Positions 1-10,385 of a DNA stretch of 17,962 nt are shown here, one piece after another (the stretch's first letter is position 1; each line of letters starts with the position of its first letter). Location of the stretch: NCBI GenBank assembly GCA_013054445.1, contig JAAMPI010001200.1, positions 1 to 17,962 of the forward strand, given 5' to 3'. The notes under the pieces were generated by a model. The model was not told the DNA's origin, ran no database searches, and worked only from the letters and a program-made list of their open reading frames with translations. A program made the translations under genes and the position numbers. The DNA is from Cudoniella acicularis. Taxonomy: Eukaryota; Ascomycota; Leotiomycetes; Helotiales; Helotiaceae.

Positions 1-2241
1 CATTTTCGAACGATCGGCTTCTCGAGCTCATGCGAGATCTGTATCACGCACAAGTGCCGGGACTAGTAATACAGTTCTCACAGAGGTCGAGCGAGAAGAA
101 TTTGAAAATAAGAATGCTGAACTTCGCGATCGTATCAACAGCCTCAAAATCCACAATCAAGATCTTCAACGCGAACTCGAATCATGTATGGAAGACTTTG
201 AGACCGCTGTAGAGCAGAAAAAACAAGCTGAAGCCCTCGCGACTGAGCTCCAAGAAGCGCTCGAAGTTGCTGAAACTGATTTACTCACCATGCAAACCGA
301 TCGAGACGAGGCTTTGCAAGGGCAAGAGGAAGCCGAGATCATGTTTGAATCTCTTCGGAAAGAAGCACAAGAGGAACTAGACGGGTTTGCCGCTGAAGCT
401 GAAGAGGCTCAGGCAGAAATCGAGCGCCTTCAGACGGAGTTGGCTGACACGACCGAAAACTTCAATGCGCTTCAGAACGAGATGCGGGAAATGAGTGAGG
501 GTGTTGTCCGCTTAGAAGATGACCATGAACAAAAGTCACGCCGCATCCAAGATTTGGAACGTGACTTGGAGGACGCCAACCGGGAGCTTGAGCAAATGGA
601 GAAGAATCTCGTTGAAGCGAACGGTAAGATCAATCGCCTGAGCGTACAGCAGGAATCCAGTCAAGGAGAGATTGCCTTCCTCCGCGAAGAACAAGACGGC
701 GACAAAATCAAGATTGGCGACTTGGAAGCTGCAGTGCGACATACCGAGCAATGTCTTCGTGAAGAGAGGGAGCGCATCAAGGAACTTGAAGAACGGCTCG
801 CATCAGAGCGACACCAAAGAGAGGTTGTTGCTGGTAAAGAGAAGCAAGAGATACAGCAATACATTAATGAGCTCAATCGTGAGGCTTCTGGGGCAAAAGA
901 CGAGTCCAGACGGTTACGCAAGAACCTGACATCGAGGGAAGTAGAAGCTGCTGAATGGAAGCAGCGGCTAATGGAACTCGAGAACAATCTGAGAGAAGCA
1001 CTTGGTGACCTCAACGGGACACGGTCAAGTTTGCTCAACGTAAGTGCCACCCTTTTGGTAGATATCAATAAGCTAACAACTTGCAGTCAATTGCCAAGCT
1101 TCAAAGGGAGCTAGAAAATACGATCAGAGACTTAGATACCAAGAAAGAGTCACTCACTGAGAAAGAACGCCTCATCCGGCAACGCGATGCGCTTCTTGAA
1201 TCACATGCCCTCGAGTCCCGAAAATTGGCTGACATGTTGGATAAAGAACGTCAATTGCATCGAAATACAAAGCATCAATTCGAGACTTTTCAGAAGACCA
1301 CTCACCATACTACTCGTACCCTCAGCCAACAAGAAGCTCGTGTTCTCGAACTCGAAACTTCGCGACAACAGGATCGCCGCAAAATTGCGTCCCTAGAAAC
1401 CAATTTTAAGGATCAGATGAACGAGCGCAATAATTTACTTCTTGCGCTTTGGAATCGTCTTAGTGCGTTATGCGGCATAGATTGGACTCATAACAACAGT
1501 CTCATCAATGGTCGGGCGCTTCCATCCCTCGAGGCAGTGACTACTATGCTACCGGGATTTTCCAAAAATCTTATTGCTGCCGTCAAAACAATCGAATCTT
1601 TGGTTGGAGACTTTAAAACAAGGATTCGAAGCGTTGAGAAAGATTTGTGGAAGGAGTATCAGACACTTGAAACAAACCTTGAATTGCGCACCAAGCGTTT
1701 GGATCGCCTTGAGACCATGGCTAGAAGTGCCATTCCAGGGGGAAATGGCGATGCGAAGGCAGAAATTGCTAAATTGAGAGACGTGAACAGGACTCTGAAG
1801 ACGGAAGTGGCTAGTCTCAGAGTTGCTCGCGATGTTCGTAATGGTGCCTACCAAGATGGCAGCCCTAGTCCTTCAGTTCCTACAGGTCCTCGGAATAAGA
1901 TCGTTGATAAGACACGCACATCCACTTTAACGAGAACGAGTACTTCTTCTTCAGCGGTTGAGACCTTTGATCGCCCTCAGCCTTCGAGAAGAGGGAGTAC
2001 TAGTACTGGCACGACACCGAAGAGTCCAGGCAGGGACAGCCTAAATGACGACGGATACACACCTGATCTTCGGTGGCAGGTCAGATTGCAGGAGCTGGAA
2101 TACAAATTAAAAGCCGAGAGAGAGGCTAGAAAAACAGACCGCTCAAGTGCGCGACAGAGATTACAAGAAGCAAGTCGAGAAAATGCCGAGCTGGTAGCTG
2201 AGGTTGAAAGGAACAAGGTTCGGGCGCAAATGGGACGGTGA
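1..2241 (+). CDS. apsB: ApsB/Mto1-like spindle-pole and MTOC coiled-coil protein, 5'-partial
   Basis: Two exons are visible: up to 1039, and 1087-2241. The frame is open from base 2, so the true start lies outside the window. The intron at 1040-1086 has a GTAAGT donor, a GCTAAC branch site at 1072-1077 and a TTGCAG acceptor. It joins codon to codon, giving 730 visible residues. Residues about 25-460 are a continuous Glu/Lys/Arg/Leu-rich coiled coil. A conserved block follows (LWNRLSALCGIDW at about 467-479), then a Ser/Thr/Pro-rich linker (about 600-665) and a last coiled coil beginning DLRWQVRLQELEY. This order matches the C-terminal part of anucleate primary sterigmata protein B (ApsB, related to fission yeast Mto1). 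Those proteins recruit gamma-tubulin complexes to microtubule-organising centres and affect nuclear positioning. The centrosomin N-terminal motif expected in the family would lie upstream and is not seen. Family assignment is from recognition of the block around CGIDW; a generic myosin-tail-like coiled coil is the alternative. Confidence 0.82.
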
Positions 2242-2755
2242 CGAGGAGTTTTTTTTTTATGCTATGAAAATAAACAGAATGGGAGATGGTTGGGATGAGA
2301 TGAATTTGTATGATTACATGTAACTGATAGGTCGTGCTTGCATGGGCTGCAAAGCGAGGCGAGGCGTTTGATATCGTTGATTCATTACATGCAAGAGCGG
2401 CGCTTTGGGATGGGTGGGACGTTAAGACGATTCGATCGATCAGTTACTTACTGCTAGTCTTGGAAGCACAGGCAGGCGACTCATCATGGTAAGGAGAAAG
2501 CCATATGTATATTATGCTGCAGTTTGGTTGCCATAAACTTTTTGTTCCTGATCTGTCTCTCTGCGATTTTATTGATAACAATGGCAAGCCAGTCTGACAG
2601 TAATCATGGATATCATTCTACGACTATCAAAACCGAGAACTGGTATTAAACAAGTGTTCAGTGATTTAGAAGATTTCCCTATGAGCCTGGTCAGCTAGGT
2701 CTGCGTTTTCAGGCTACTTTTAAGCGATTTCCAGGCGTCGTAACCCCGCTTTCAG

Positions 2756-2773
2756 GCTTTCGAAAACGAAAGC
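2756..2773. repeat. short perfect inverted repeat
   Basis: GCTTTCG at 2756-2762 and CGAAAGC at 2767-2773 form a 7-bp stem around an AAAA loop, at the left edge of the AT-rich stretch. It lies about 500 bp past the ApsB-like stop, too far for an obvious terminator role. It may be chance. Confidence 0.4.
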
Positions 2774-3321
2774 TATCGCGATCACTTGAATGTTATAAAA
2801 TAACTAAGAATAATTATAGTATAGAAAATAAGTAATCGTATGTTTTAGAAGGTAAAGATACTTTTTAATAACTAGCTTTTAAAAGTTTACGACTTTTGAT
2901 TTTTGATTTACTAGTAAAATATCCTGAAAATAGACTTAGCTGGCAAGGCTCGTTACTCACTCTAGACGGAGGTTCCCCCGGAGTTTGCCTTATTAGTCGA
3001 CAAGTTGTCTCAGCCCTAAATAATGCCATCAGGCCAAAGTTGCGTTAATTTACTCGTATCCTTTGAAATACGTGAAGTAAGACACGCCAATCTAATCAGA
3101 TCTCAACATATGCCTCGTCACCGCTCTATTATTTCCTTTCCTGCGGGATAACGAGACATATTTACGAGATATTTGTTCTTCAGTGCGGCATATTATCGAG
3201 CTTTAAATAGCTTTTGTTATTCTGTGTGGTTGGAGCTTTATGCAGCGTTTCGGGTGTAAAGATGTGGCTTCTGCAAGAGATCGTTGTTAGAAGGCTGCTG
3301 TCTCGGGAGGTTGTTGGTGGG

Positions 3322-3328
3322 TATATAA
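3322..3328 (+). promoter_or_regulatory. TATA box of the secreted-protein gene
   Basis: TATATAA lies 73 bases upstream of the ATG at 3402, a plausible spacing for a fungal core promoter with a short 5' UTR. The following 70 bases have no in-frame upstream ATG. The position supports choosing 3402 as the start. Confidence 0.5.
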
Positions 3329-3401
3329 GCCGAGGCCTCGACATTCAAAGCTTGCATTACTTCCTCGGATTTTGCGATTTACGAAATTTTAATAGTTGAA
3401 G

Positions 3402-4471
3402 ATGAAGTTCTTTGTGATATTTACTAGTGTTTTCACTCTAGCTTCGGCAAATATATTTTACCCTCGAGCTTGCAGCGGAGATAACTGCAACAGAGCCATC
3501 AGCGGGCTTCAAGATGGGGCATCCCGAGTCACTAGCCGCATTTCCGACTGTAACAGCTACCTCTCAGCAACAGTTATACCCGCAACTAGGTACTTGAAAT
3601 ATCTCAATCAAATTCTTTCCCAAAAATTTCGACTGACAGCGCATTTCCTAGCACGAGCACCGTCACCGCAACCTACTACGTCGTCCTCATTGACAACACG
3701 CCGCCTCCTTCCACCCTATCAAAGAAAACCGTTGAACCTCCAAACACGCCCGTTACTATAACTCCTACTTCCATCCCGGCATACGTCACTACAGCTTGCG
3801 ATGGTAACGCCACGCCCGTTTCTGTGAGATGGTCATCAGCTTGTTTGTGCGCTGGCGCAAGTGCTGTTACCACGACGAGCCCCTCCCCTGTAATTACCAC
3901 TCTCCTCTTTCTTCCCCTTTCTTACATATATTGAAACTAAAACTCCCAGATCGCCTACTCAACAACATACACCACGCAAACCGTAACCAGCTTCCTCGTC
4001 CTCGCCTCCCTAACACCACCCCAATACCTAGTCCTAACACCTCTCGCCTCCTTCCCCCCTCTCACCGGCGTTCTCTTCACCCCCCTCCTCTCCTCCGCCT
4101 CCATCTTCACCCTCACCAGCAGCCCTTTCTTCCCCCCTAACAGCGGCTTCACCAGCGCCGGCGCGCTGTCCTCCTCCAACCTCTTCCCGTACCAGCTCGC
4201 GGGCTCGGATTCCCCTTATCTCTATTTTGGGTCTACGCAACAGTTGTTGGGACAGGATGATGTGGATTCGATTATTGCGCCGTTGGGTTTGACGATAGAG
4301 GCTATTAATATGGTGGATGGGGATAGGACGCTGATGGCTTGTGAGGGTGTTGAGGGGACGGGGAGTCCAGTGCTGGGGTTGGCGGTGACGGAGGGAGATG
4401 GGGATACGGTGCCAAGTACCGGGGCGAGCTGTGAGGGGGTAGAATTGGTGGCTGTGCCGTTGCCATTGTGA
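3402..4471 (+). CDS. secreted Thr/Ser/Pro-rich protein of unknown function, three exons
   Basis: Exons are 3402-3589, 3652-3889 and 3950-4471, giving 315 residues and a TGA stop. Intron 1 (3590-3651) has a GTACTT donor, a CTGAC branch at 3633-3637 and a TAG acceptor. Intron 2 (3890-3949) has GTAATT, an ACTAA branch at 3936-3940 and CAG. Both keep the frame, and without intron 2 a TGA follows at once. An alternative acceptor at 3639 would add four residues but leaves the branch site too close. The N-terminus is a clear signal peptide with likely cleavage after ASA (residue 16). The mature part starts with a CSGDNCNRA motif (Cys24, Cys29), then DCNSYL (Cys50) followed by a Thr/Ser-rich stretch, and SACLCAG (Cys127, Cys129). 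This order is familiar from uncharacterised fungal extracellular proteins. No catalytic domain is recognised. One N-glycosylation sequon (NAT) occurs near residue 115. A cell-wall or secreted role is inference only. Confidence 0.75.
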
Positions 4472-4983
4472 GATTTGTGGTGGGATGTGGGGAGCTGAGG
4501 AGGTGCTGGGGGATGTCTAATGCTGGGAGTCACGGTTTTGAGAGTAGCTGTGTGAGGGTTTTCCCTTTGACTGGCTTGAAATTTGAAAACTGCATGAAAT
4601 CGAATGAAATTCTTTGTAATTCCGAAACAAACTACAAATACAAGGCATAATATAAGTAGCATAGACAGAAAACCCACGCAGGCCACACTCCTTACGTTTT
4701 GATAGTGTGTCGCAGTAATATAGTATTTATTTTCTCGGGCACTAGGGTGACTGACATAGCAGCTTAAACTTAGAAACAGTCGAGGGGACAAGTGAAGGCA
4801 AAACTAGAAGCTTCTACTTTCGAGGTTCTAAGCTATGATGCAATTTCCAAGGGAACACATATATTCTACCATTTCCATCCTACAGCTACCCCAGCTTCTC
4901 ACTTGCATCATCAAAATCCTCATTGAGAATAGCAGTCTACTCATCCCATTCCTCTAAGTCCTCTTTACCTTCCACTTCCCTTG
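4472..4983. other. intergenic, 3' flank of the secreted-protein gene
   Basis: The first 100 bases are G-rich and continue the composition of the preceding exon; the rest is ordinary AT-leaning sequence. I see no RNA gene. The sequence beyond the lactonase-remnant stop (below 4984) shows no recognisable continuation of that enzyme in any frame of the minus strand. Confidence 0.5.
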
Positions 4984-5447
4984 TTACCTCCCCTGCACCA
5001 CCACCTTCCCAAGCAAAACACCTTTCTCATCATAAATACTGACGCCATCACCACAGCCCACCCAAAGATTGCCTTTCGTATCAACTTTTATCCCGTCCGG
5101 AATCCCTGTTCCTACGAGGGCGAAGACGCCGGCTTCGTGGTACAGGGGGAGACTGGAGTTTAGGATTAGGGTTATAGAGGGTGAGGGGCCGAGGAGGGTA
5201 TGGAATTTAGGGGAGAATATTTGGAAGCTAGGGGTGTTGGTGGAGAGGGGGAGCGTGGCGTTGGGGTTTGTGGCGAAGGCGAGGGGGGAAGATTGCCTGT
5301 GTTTTTTTTTATCGGGATTTTAAACGCTATTTAGAGAGTGAATTGGAAATTTGGAGACCGTACCTGTATTATAGAAGCATTCTGTCCTAGAACTCCAACT
5401 ATAACGCTATCAAGATGCAGTACAGCCCGAAGCGAAAGAAGTCTCAT
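4984..5447 (-). pseudogene. internally deleted SMP-30/gluconolactonase-like secreted enzyme remnant
   Basis: On the minus strand, an ATG at 5447-5445 opens a signal-peptide-like exon (5447-5364, 28 codons, ending GQNASIIQ). An intron-like gap (5363-5297, GTACGG..CACAG) follows, then an open frame from 5296 to a TAA at 4986-4984. That frame first reads like the N-terminus of fungal lactonohydrolases (PLAFATNPNATLPLS, then LPLYHEAGVF). It then jumps at about 5120 to the typical late segment PDGIKVDTKGNLWVGCGDGV. In intact family members, a beta-propeller of roughly 400 residues, I expect a couple of hundred residues between these segments, plus more sequence after GKVVVQG. Both are missing here. 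Joining the two exons also leaves the reading phase off by one. The active-site ligands of a full propeller cannot be present. It is most likely a decayed gene, not a functional short protein. Confidence 0.65.
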
Positions 5448-6166
5448 TTTGGCAGCAATTTTTTCCCTTTCTAGGACTATTTCCACAAGATCAGATTTCA
5501 GGGCGACAAGACATATTTTATAACAGAGGCTAAGAGCACGTTTCTTGACTAATTTCAGTCTTTTCACACGCCAAGATCTCCAAGCTAGCTGGACGTGACG
5601 TGATACTCTGAACTTAATTTCAGAATATTGTCGGGCCGGCGTTGGTGACCAACAAGTAAAACACGAGATCATCCGTATGGTGTTCCCTTGTATTTTGTGC
5701 TTAGCATTACGGAGTTGTACTTTTCTTCGTGTTAGGGAGAAAATTAAGAGATATATATCCTATGATATATCGCAGTGAGGTGGTTTCTTTAGATGACTCT
5801 GTATATTCTAGCCCTTGTACCCTACTCCCTCATCCATCCCCTTCCCGTCCAAGTAACATAAATCCTACTCCACACTTCCCTTCTTTTCTCCCGCTTCATT
5901 ACCCACTCGAGGCTCAACAGCTGAGGTCTCATGCGATTATTTTCATTTTCAACATCCCCCTTCATGTCGTTGCTCATCAAAAAGCCACGCATTATAGCTT
6001 GCACACCCATCCTCACACTCCTCTATATTATCTTAAGTGCAGCCCCTGATCCTTATCTTATAAACCCCTTACTCCCTCCTCCTACAACTTCTTTATATAA
6101 AGCGCTGAAGTGCCTCCAAAACCGAATAGTAGCAATCCCTCTCCTCACACGTCCATTCGCTCTACT
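5448..6166. other. intergenic between two pseudogenes
   Basis: No gene is supported. From about 5810 to 6200 the plus strand is C/T-rich with many CCTCC and CTCC words; the minus strand is correspondingly purine-rich. The part next to 6166 is the 3' flank of the NACHT-ankyrin pseudogene. The open frames here read as low-complexity peptides and are not credible proteins. Confidence 0.5.
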
Positions 6167-6259
6167 CTATCCCTCCCTCCCAAAAAGTTCTAAAATCCCC
6201 CCATTCTCACTAGCATGCGCCACCTAAACTGCACTCCTCTTCCCCTTATCCCCCACTCA

Positions 6260-9200
6260 AGGATCCAAACCCCCCTCCACCAACATCTTAAGAACTTCCA
6301 CAGCAGCAGTATACGCACTTACCTCTAATTCCCCATATACTTTCCCCACAATAACATGCAGTAATCCCTGTCCCTCCTTATTCCTACCGCTCAAATATGC
6401 GGCCGCGTTCATGAATACAGGGAAGCCTGCTTGTATTTGGGAATCGCTTTTGCGCAGGAAGAAGAAGATGGGCGTTTTACCGAAGGAGTTGGGAGTGTTG
6501 ACGTCTATGCCTAGAGCGAGGAATTGGTGGAAGAGGAGGAGGAGGAGATCATCTAGCCCCTTGTGTATAAAGCCACGGTCCCAGTTGTAGAAGTGGGAAG
6601 AGAGGGCGTGGAGGGTGGTGTTTCCCTCTGGATCCGACTCGAGAGGGTCTGCGCCGTGAGTCAGGAGTGGGTCGATAGCCCAGAGCTGTTTACTGCGCAG
6701 GGCGTGGTGGAGGGGCGTGAGTCCTTGTGTATTTTTTGTTGTGGCGAGTGTGAGAGCGCGAGCGTGGTCTAGGAAGAATTGTAGCTCGTCGATTCTAGGT
6801 TCGTTAAAGGAGCTTTGGTTTGCGTAGCCAGTGATCAGGTAGTATAAGGCGTTTCGGCCTTCGTTACCAACAGCGTGGATGTCTGCTCCTTTAGAGAGTA
6901 GGATCTGCGCCACACTTCAGAAGAGTCTTAATAATGAGTAGCATTTGAAGCCGTGACTCTTGGTTGTTGAACTCATTACTGGCAGCGAAGTGGACTGGGT
7001 ATGAAAAAGTGACAAGATCTCTTGCGTTCGACCTGCGAGACAAGTAGTTCTCGTTGTCAGACTCATCACTCTTAATAGTCACTGGATTTTCGACTTCTAG
7101 CGGGGCATTGAAGTTCGTTCCAAGCTTAGAGAGGAGGTCAACTGTAACTGAGCCCTGATTTTGAATCACGTCGAAGATGTAAGGTCTTTTTCTAGCAGGG
7201 ACATCTGCCCCGGATTTTATCGACTGTTGTATAATATCGAAATTTGAACCAGACTTGTTCAGACAGGATATACCTTTGTTGTCCAAGACGTTGGGGTTAG
7301 CCCCGTGCCGCAGTAGAACCTTCACAGCAATCGACCTTCTCTTACAAATACGTGGTTCTAAATAATAAAGGGTAGTGTGTAGGGACGTGTAGCCAAATTC
7401 GGTTTTCAACTCAGTATTAGCTCTACACTGGAATAGGTACTCCAGAGCTGGAGTGTGCCACCAGTACCTGCATTTGGCAAGAATATGTAACACCGTGGCC
7501 CCATTTTTGGTCTGATAATTGATGCCAACCTTGAACATTTCAACCAAGACCTTGATGGCTTCCAAGTTTGGAATCGTTCTTTCACGTGCCACATACAGAA
7601 GTGGGTTGACTCCTTCGTCAAATTTATGCCTCATATCTTGTATCCATGTTGGATTGGCGGAGAACAGTGCTCCTCCAACTTGTTCTAGGTATGATGCATA
7701 ACCCCATTTAGCCATGATCCATAAGCAAGAGTCTTTAACACAACCATATTTGATGGATATTTCAGCGCCAAGACTCTGAAACTTGTTGATGCCATGTTGA
7801 TTCTCCGTCAAGAGAAGGGCCTGAAATATTTCTATTATGTTGCCATTTGTTGTCCCGGCCTCTTGTATAAGACATTCCACGCCTCTGAATCTTGTCAAGC
7901 AGTACTTTTCGAGAATTAAGTTCCACGGCGGGAAGAGACGAACGTTTTTATGACTGTCAAGGTCATCTTCCTCCTCTTCCTCATAATGTTGACATTATTT
8001 AGAGCGGGCAACTGCTCAGCCGTCTGGTCTTCAGCTAATTGACGAGCTCCAGGAACGTTGAGCAACTCATCCGCAAGAACTCCACAGTCTGAAGTAATTG
8101 CGATTTCAAAAATACTCTTACTTTTTCGATGGACGCTGCGTAACGTAGAAGACGTCATGAACGAAACATCTGCGCCGTATGTAACGAGGTCTTTTACTAT
8201 CTGCCGTACCCCAAGGGTTTGGTCTTCAGTAAGTATCCAAGCCGAGATAGATGTCAAAAGTTTCTTGAATTGTTCGCACATAGTCAATGGAGTTAACCCC
8301 TCCGTAGTCTTCTTGTTTGGATTCGCCCCCGCCTGAAGCAGTATTTTTACACTCTCAGACCTGCCGGATTTTGCGGCCAAGTGCAAGGCTGTCAGCCCAG
8401 TTTCATCGATATAGTCGATGAAGTTATTCCAAGCGCGTGAGAGGAATAAATCAACCAATATTCCAACAATATTGCTTTGGCGTTCCTCACAAGCTGCATG
8501 CAGGACTGTTTGACCAGGGTAACTGCAGACAGGTGGATCTGCTCCATCCCGAATGAGCCGCTCAACCATATCCGCTGAATTTTTGGCAGCGAGATAAATC
8601 GGCCGAAATCCCCGCGCATCTGAGGAATTGATATCCAGATTGCATTTTGGACCCAAAAAGTAGTTGTAGGGGATTACGACCTTTGCTTTGTACCTCACAC
8701 AAAACATTGACTCAAACAAAGGTGTTTGGCTATCATTGTTCGTTGATAAGGGCAGAACTCCAAATTTAAGAATCAAGTCCAGAAGCTTTGTGTACTCTTT
8801 ATCACCATCCGAGGGGCACTGCTTAGCCATCTCATGAAAGAGTGTGTTTCCAGCATAATCGCGCTCATGGGGATTCGCACCAAATTCGACTAACAATTGA
8901 AATGTGCTAATAGGAGAGCGGACTATACATGCTATATGCAACACCGTTCGTCCGCTGGAATCACGTGCTTTGAGGTCGGGTCCAACCATTAATACGGTCT
9001 TGATATGGCCCTCTCATACCTTTTTTCGACACACCGCAATAGAAGGGTAAGCCCTGCGTGGGTTTTGGCATCTAGGTTCGCTCCTGCCATGAGTAAAATA
9101 GTGAGGATTTCTTCGTCGTAAAAGCTAGTGAGCTCATGCAGTGGAGAATCTCCCTCTTATTTTGCATGTTAACGTCTGCCCCAGGATCCAAAAGGGCTTT

Positions 9201-10090
9201 AATCGTCGCGACCCCGAGGTTCGATCTGATTGCGATGTGCAGTGGCGTATCCCCGTCTTTATCCCTGGCATTGCAATCGGGGTTGTGCTTTAAGAAGGAC
9301 AGTGCGTCAAGGCCACAAACAACATTAAAAATAGGAGTGCGGCCGTTGGCATCACAGAAATCGATATCGGCTCTATTTGCAACAAGAAGATCAAAGTTAT
9401 GAGAATCGCGTCCAGCAAAATGAAGAGCCGTGCGACCAAAACTGTCACGCAACGAGCTATCGGCACCATTGCTCAAAAGTAACTTAATGATCTGACAGTC
9501 AAGAGGATGAGCGAGGAATCGATGCAGAACGGTTGCCCCACGGCTGAAAGAGTTGACGTCACAACCAGCTTCTAGTAGCATCTTGAAGGCCTTCAAGAAA
9601 TCTTCGGTTCCATGTTTTTTGGTGGAATGTCGAGACTCTTGTCTCTTAATAAATGTATGAAATAGTTTAGATTCGGCTTCCCTATGATGTGTAGGGTTCC
9701 GGGATTCGTAATACTGCGAGATAATCGTGGGATAAGTCTTGATACCAGCACCCGCGTCTAGGAGTAACTGCATACTGAACAGCTATCACTCCAATAGAGC
9801 CCGGCGAATTATCACACCAAACTTCTGGGTACTCTCTCGCTTTCCCTAACCAAGGATCGATTCCCGAATTAAGCAGCATTTGAACCACATCGTAATGATC
9901 ATCTTGGGCGGCAAGATGTAACGGTGTGAACCCGTCAGAATCACCCAAATCAGTTGCAGCGTTGTTGTTCAAGAGGACTGAGGCGCATAAACTTTGGCCA
10001 TGCTTTGCTGCTAAGAACAGTGTAGAGTTTTTCTCCAAGGGCTTATCCAAGAGCAAAAATACAGAATGGTCTTCCCTCTCGGATTGTCGG
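6260..10090 (-). other. ankyrin-repeat array remnant, about 20 units
   Basis: Minus-strand repeats of about 33 residues carry the ankyrin core G-x-TPLH-x-A...LL-x-x-GA-D/N. Clear units include GFTPLHLAAQDDHYDVVQML (about 9945), GRTALHFAG (about 9435), GDTPLHIAIRSNLGV (about 9260), GRTVLHIAC (about 8955), GLTALHLAAKSGRSESVKIL (about 8395) and GLTPLHHALRSKQLW (about 6720). Five of the six frame changes fall inside this array. Units differ strongly in sequence, so there is no recent DNA-level repeat expansion as seen in some active fungal NLRs. Confidence 0.85.
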
Positions 10091-10385
10091 ATGTGATAGC
10101 GCCAATTGTTTATCGCATAGCCGAGAAATGGATATTTTATCCTCAAAATTTCTAGCCTGCTTAAGTCTTCATTGGCTTTGCGGCTTGTTGGCTTCTTCCA
10201 GTCATTGTGCCAGTCGGAGAGAAGATATTGAATGCAAATCGTTGCAAGCGATTCATGCGTCTTTGCAGGAGATATTCTTGGGAAGGATAGGGTAGAAGTG
10301 ATTGCAATACTAGTTTTCTCAGTTTCCGAGTCCAAAAGAAACCCAGTCAAAGAGTGATGGATAATGGAGACTGTCTCGCCCTCCA

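Larger units (their letters stand above)
2242..3401. other. intergenic region with AT-rich stretch
   Basis: No supportable gene is seen on either strand; open frames are short and lack family features. A T-run follows the ApsB-like stop at about 2250. The stretch from about 2785 to 2930 is strongly AT-rich, with many TAA/TTA words, and could be an old mutated insertion, but no terminal repeats or transposase fragments are visible. The last 300 bases hold the promoter of the secreted-protein gene. Confidence 0.6.

Noticed and set aside
536..1068. Minus-strand open frames opposite the ApsB-like gene
   Set aside because: They are antisense shadows of a long coiled-coil coding exon, with no independent signals.
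4222..4791. 189-codon minus-strand open frame opposite exon 3 of the secreted-protein gene
   Set aside because: It begins at a non-ATG codon, is rich in Pro/Ser/Thr as expected from the antisense of a G-rich exon, and has no family motifs. The plus-strand gene explains the region better.
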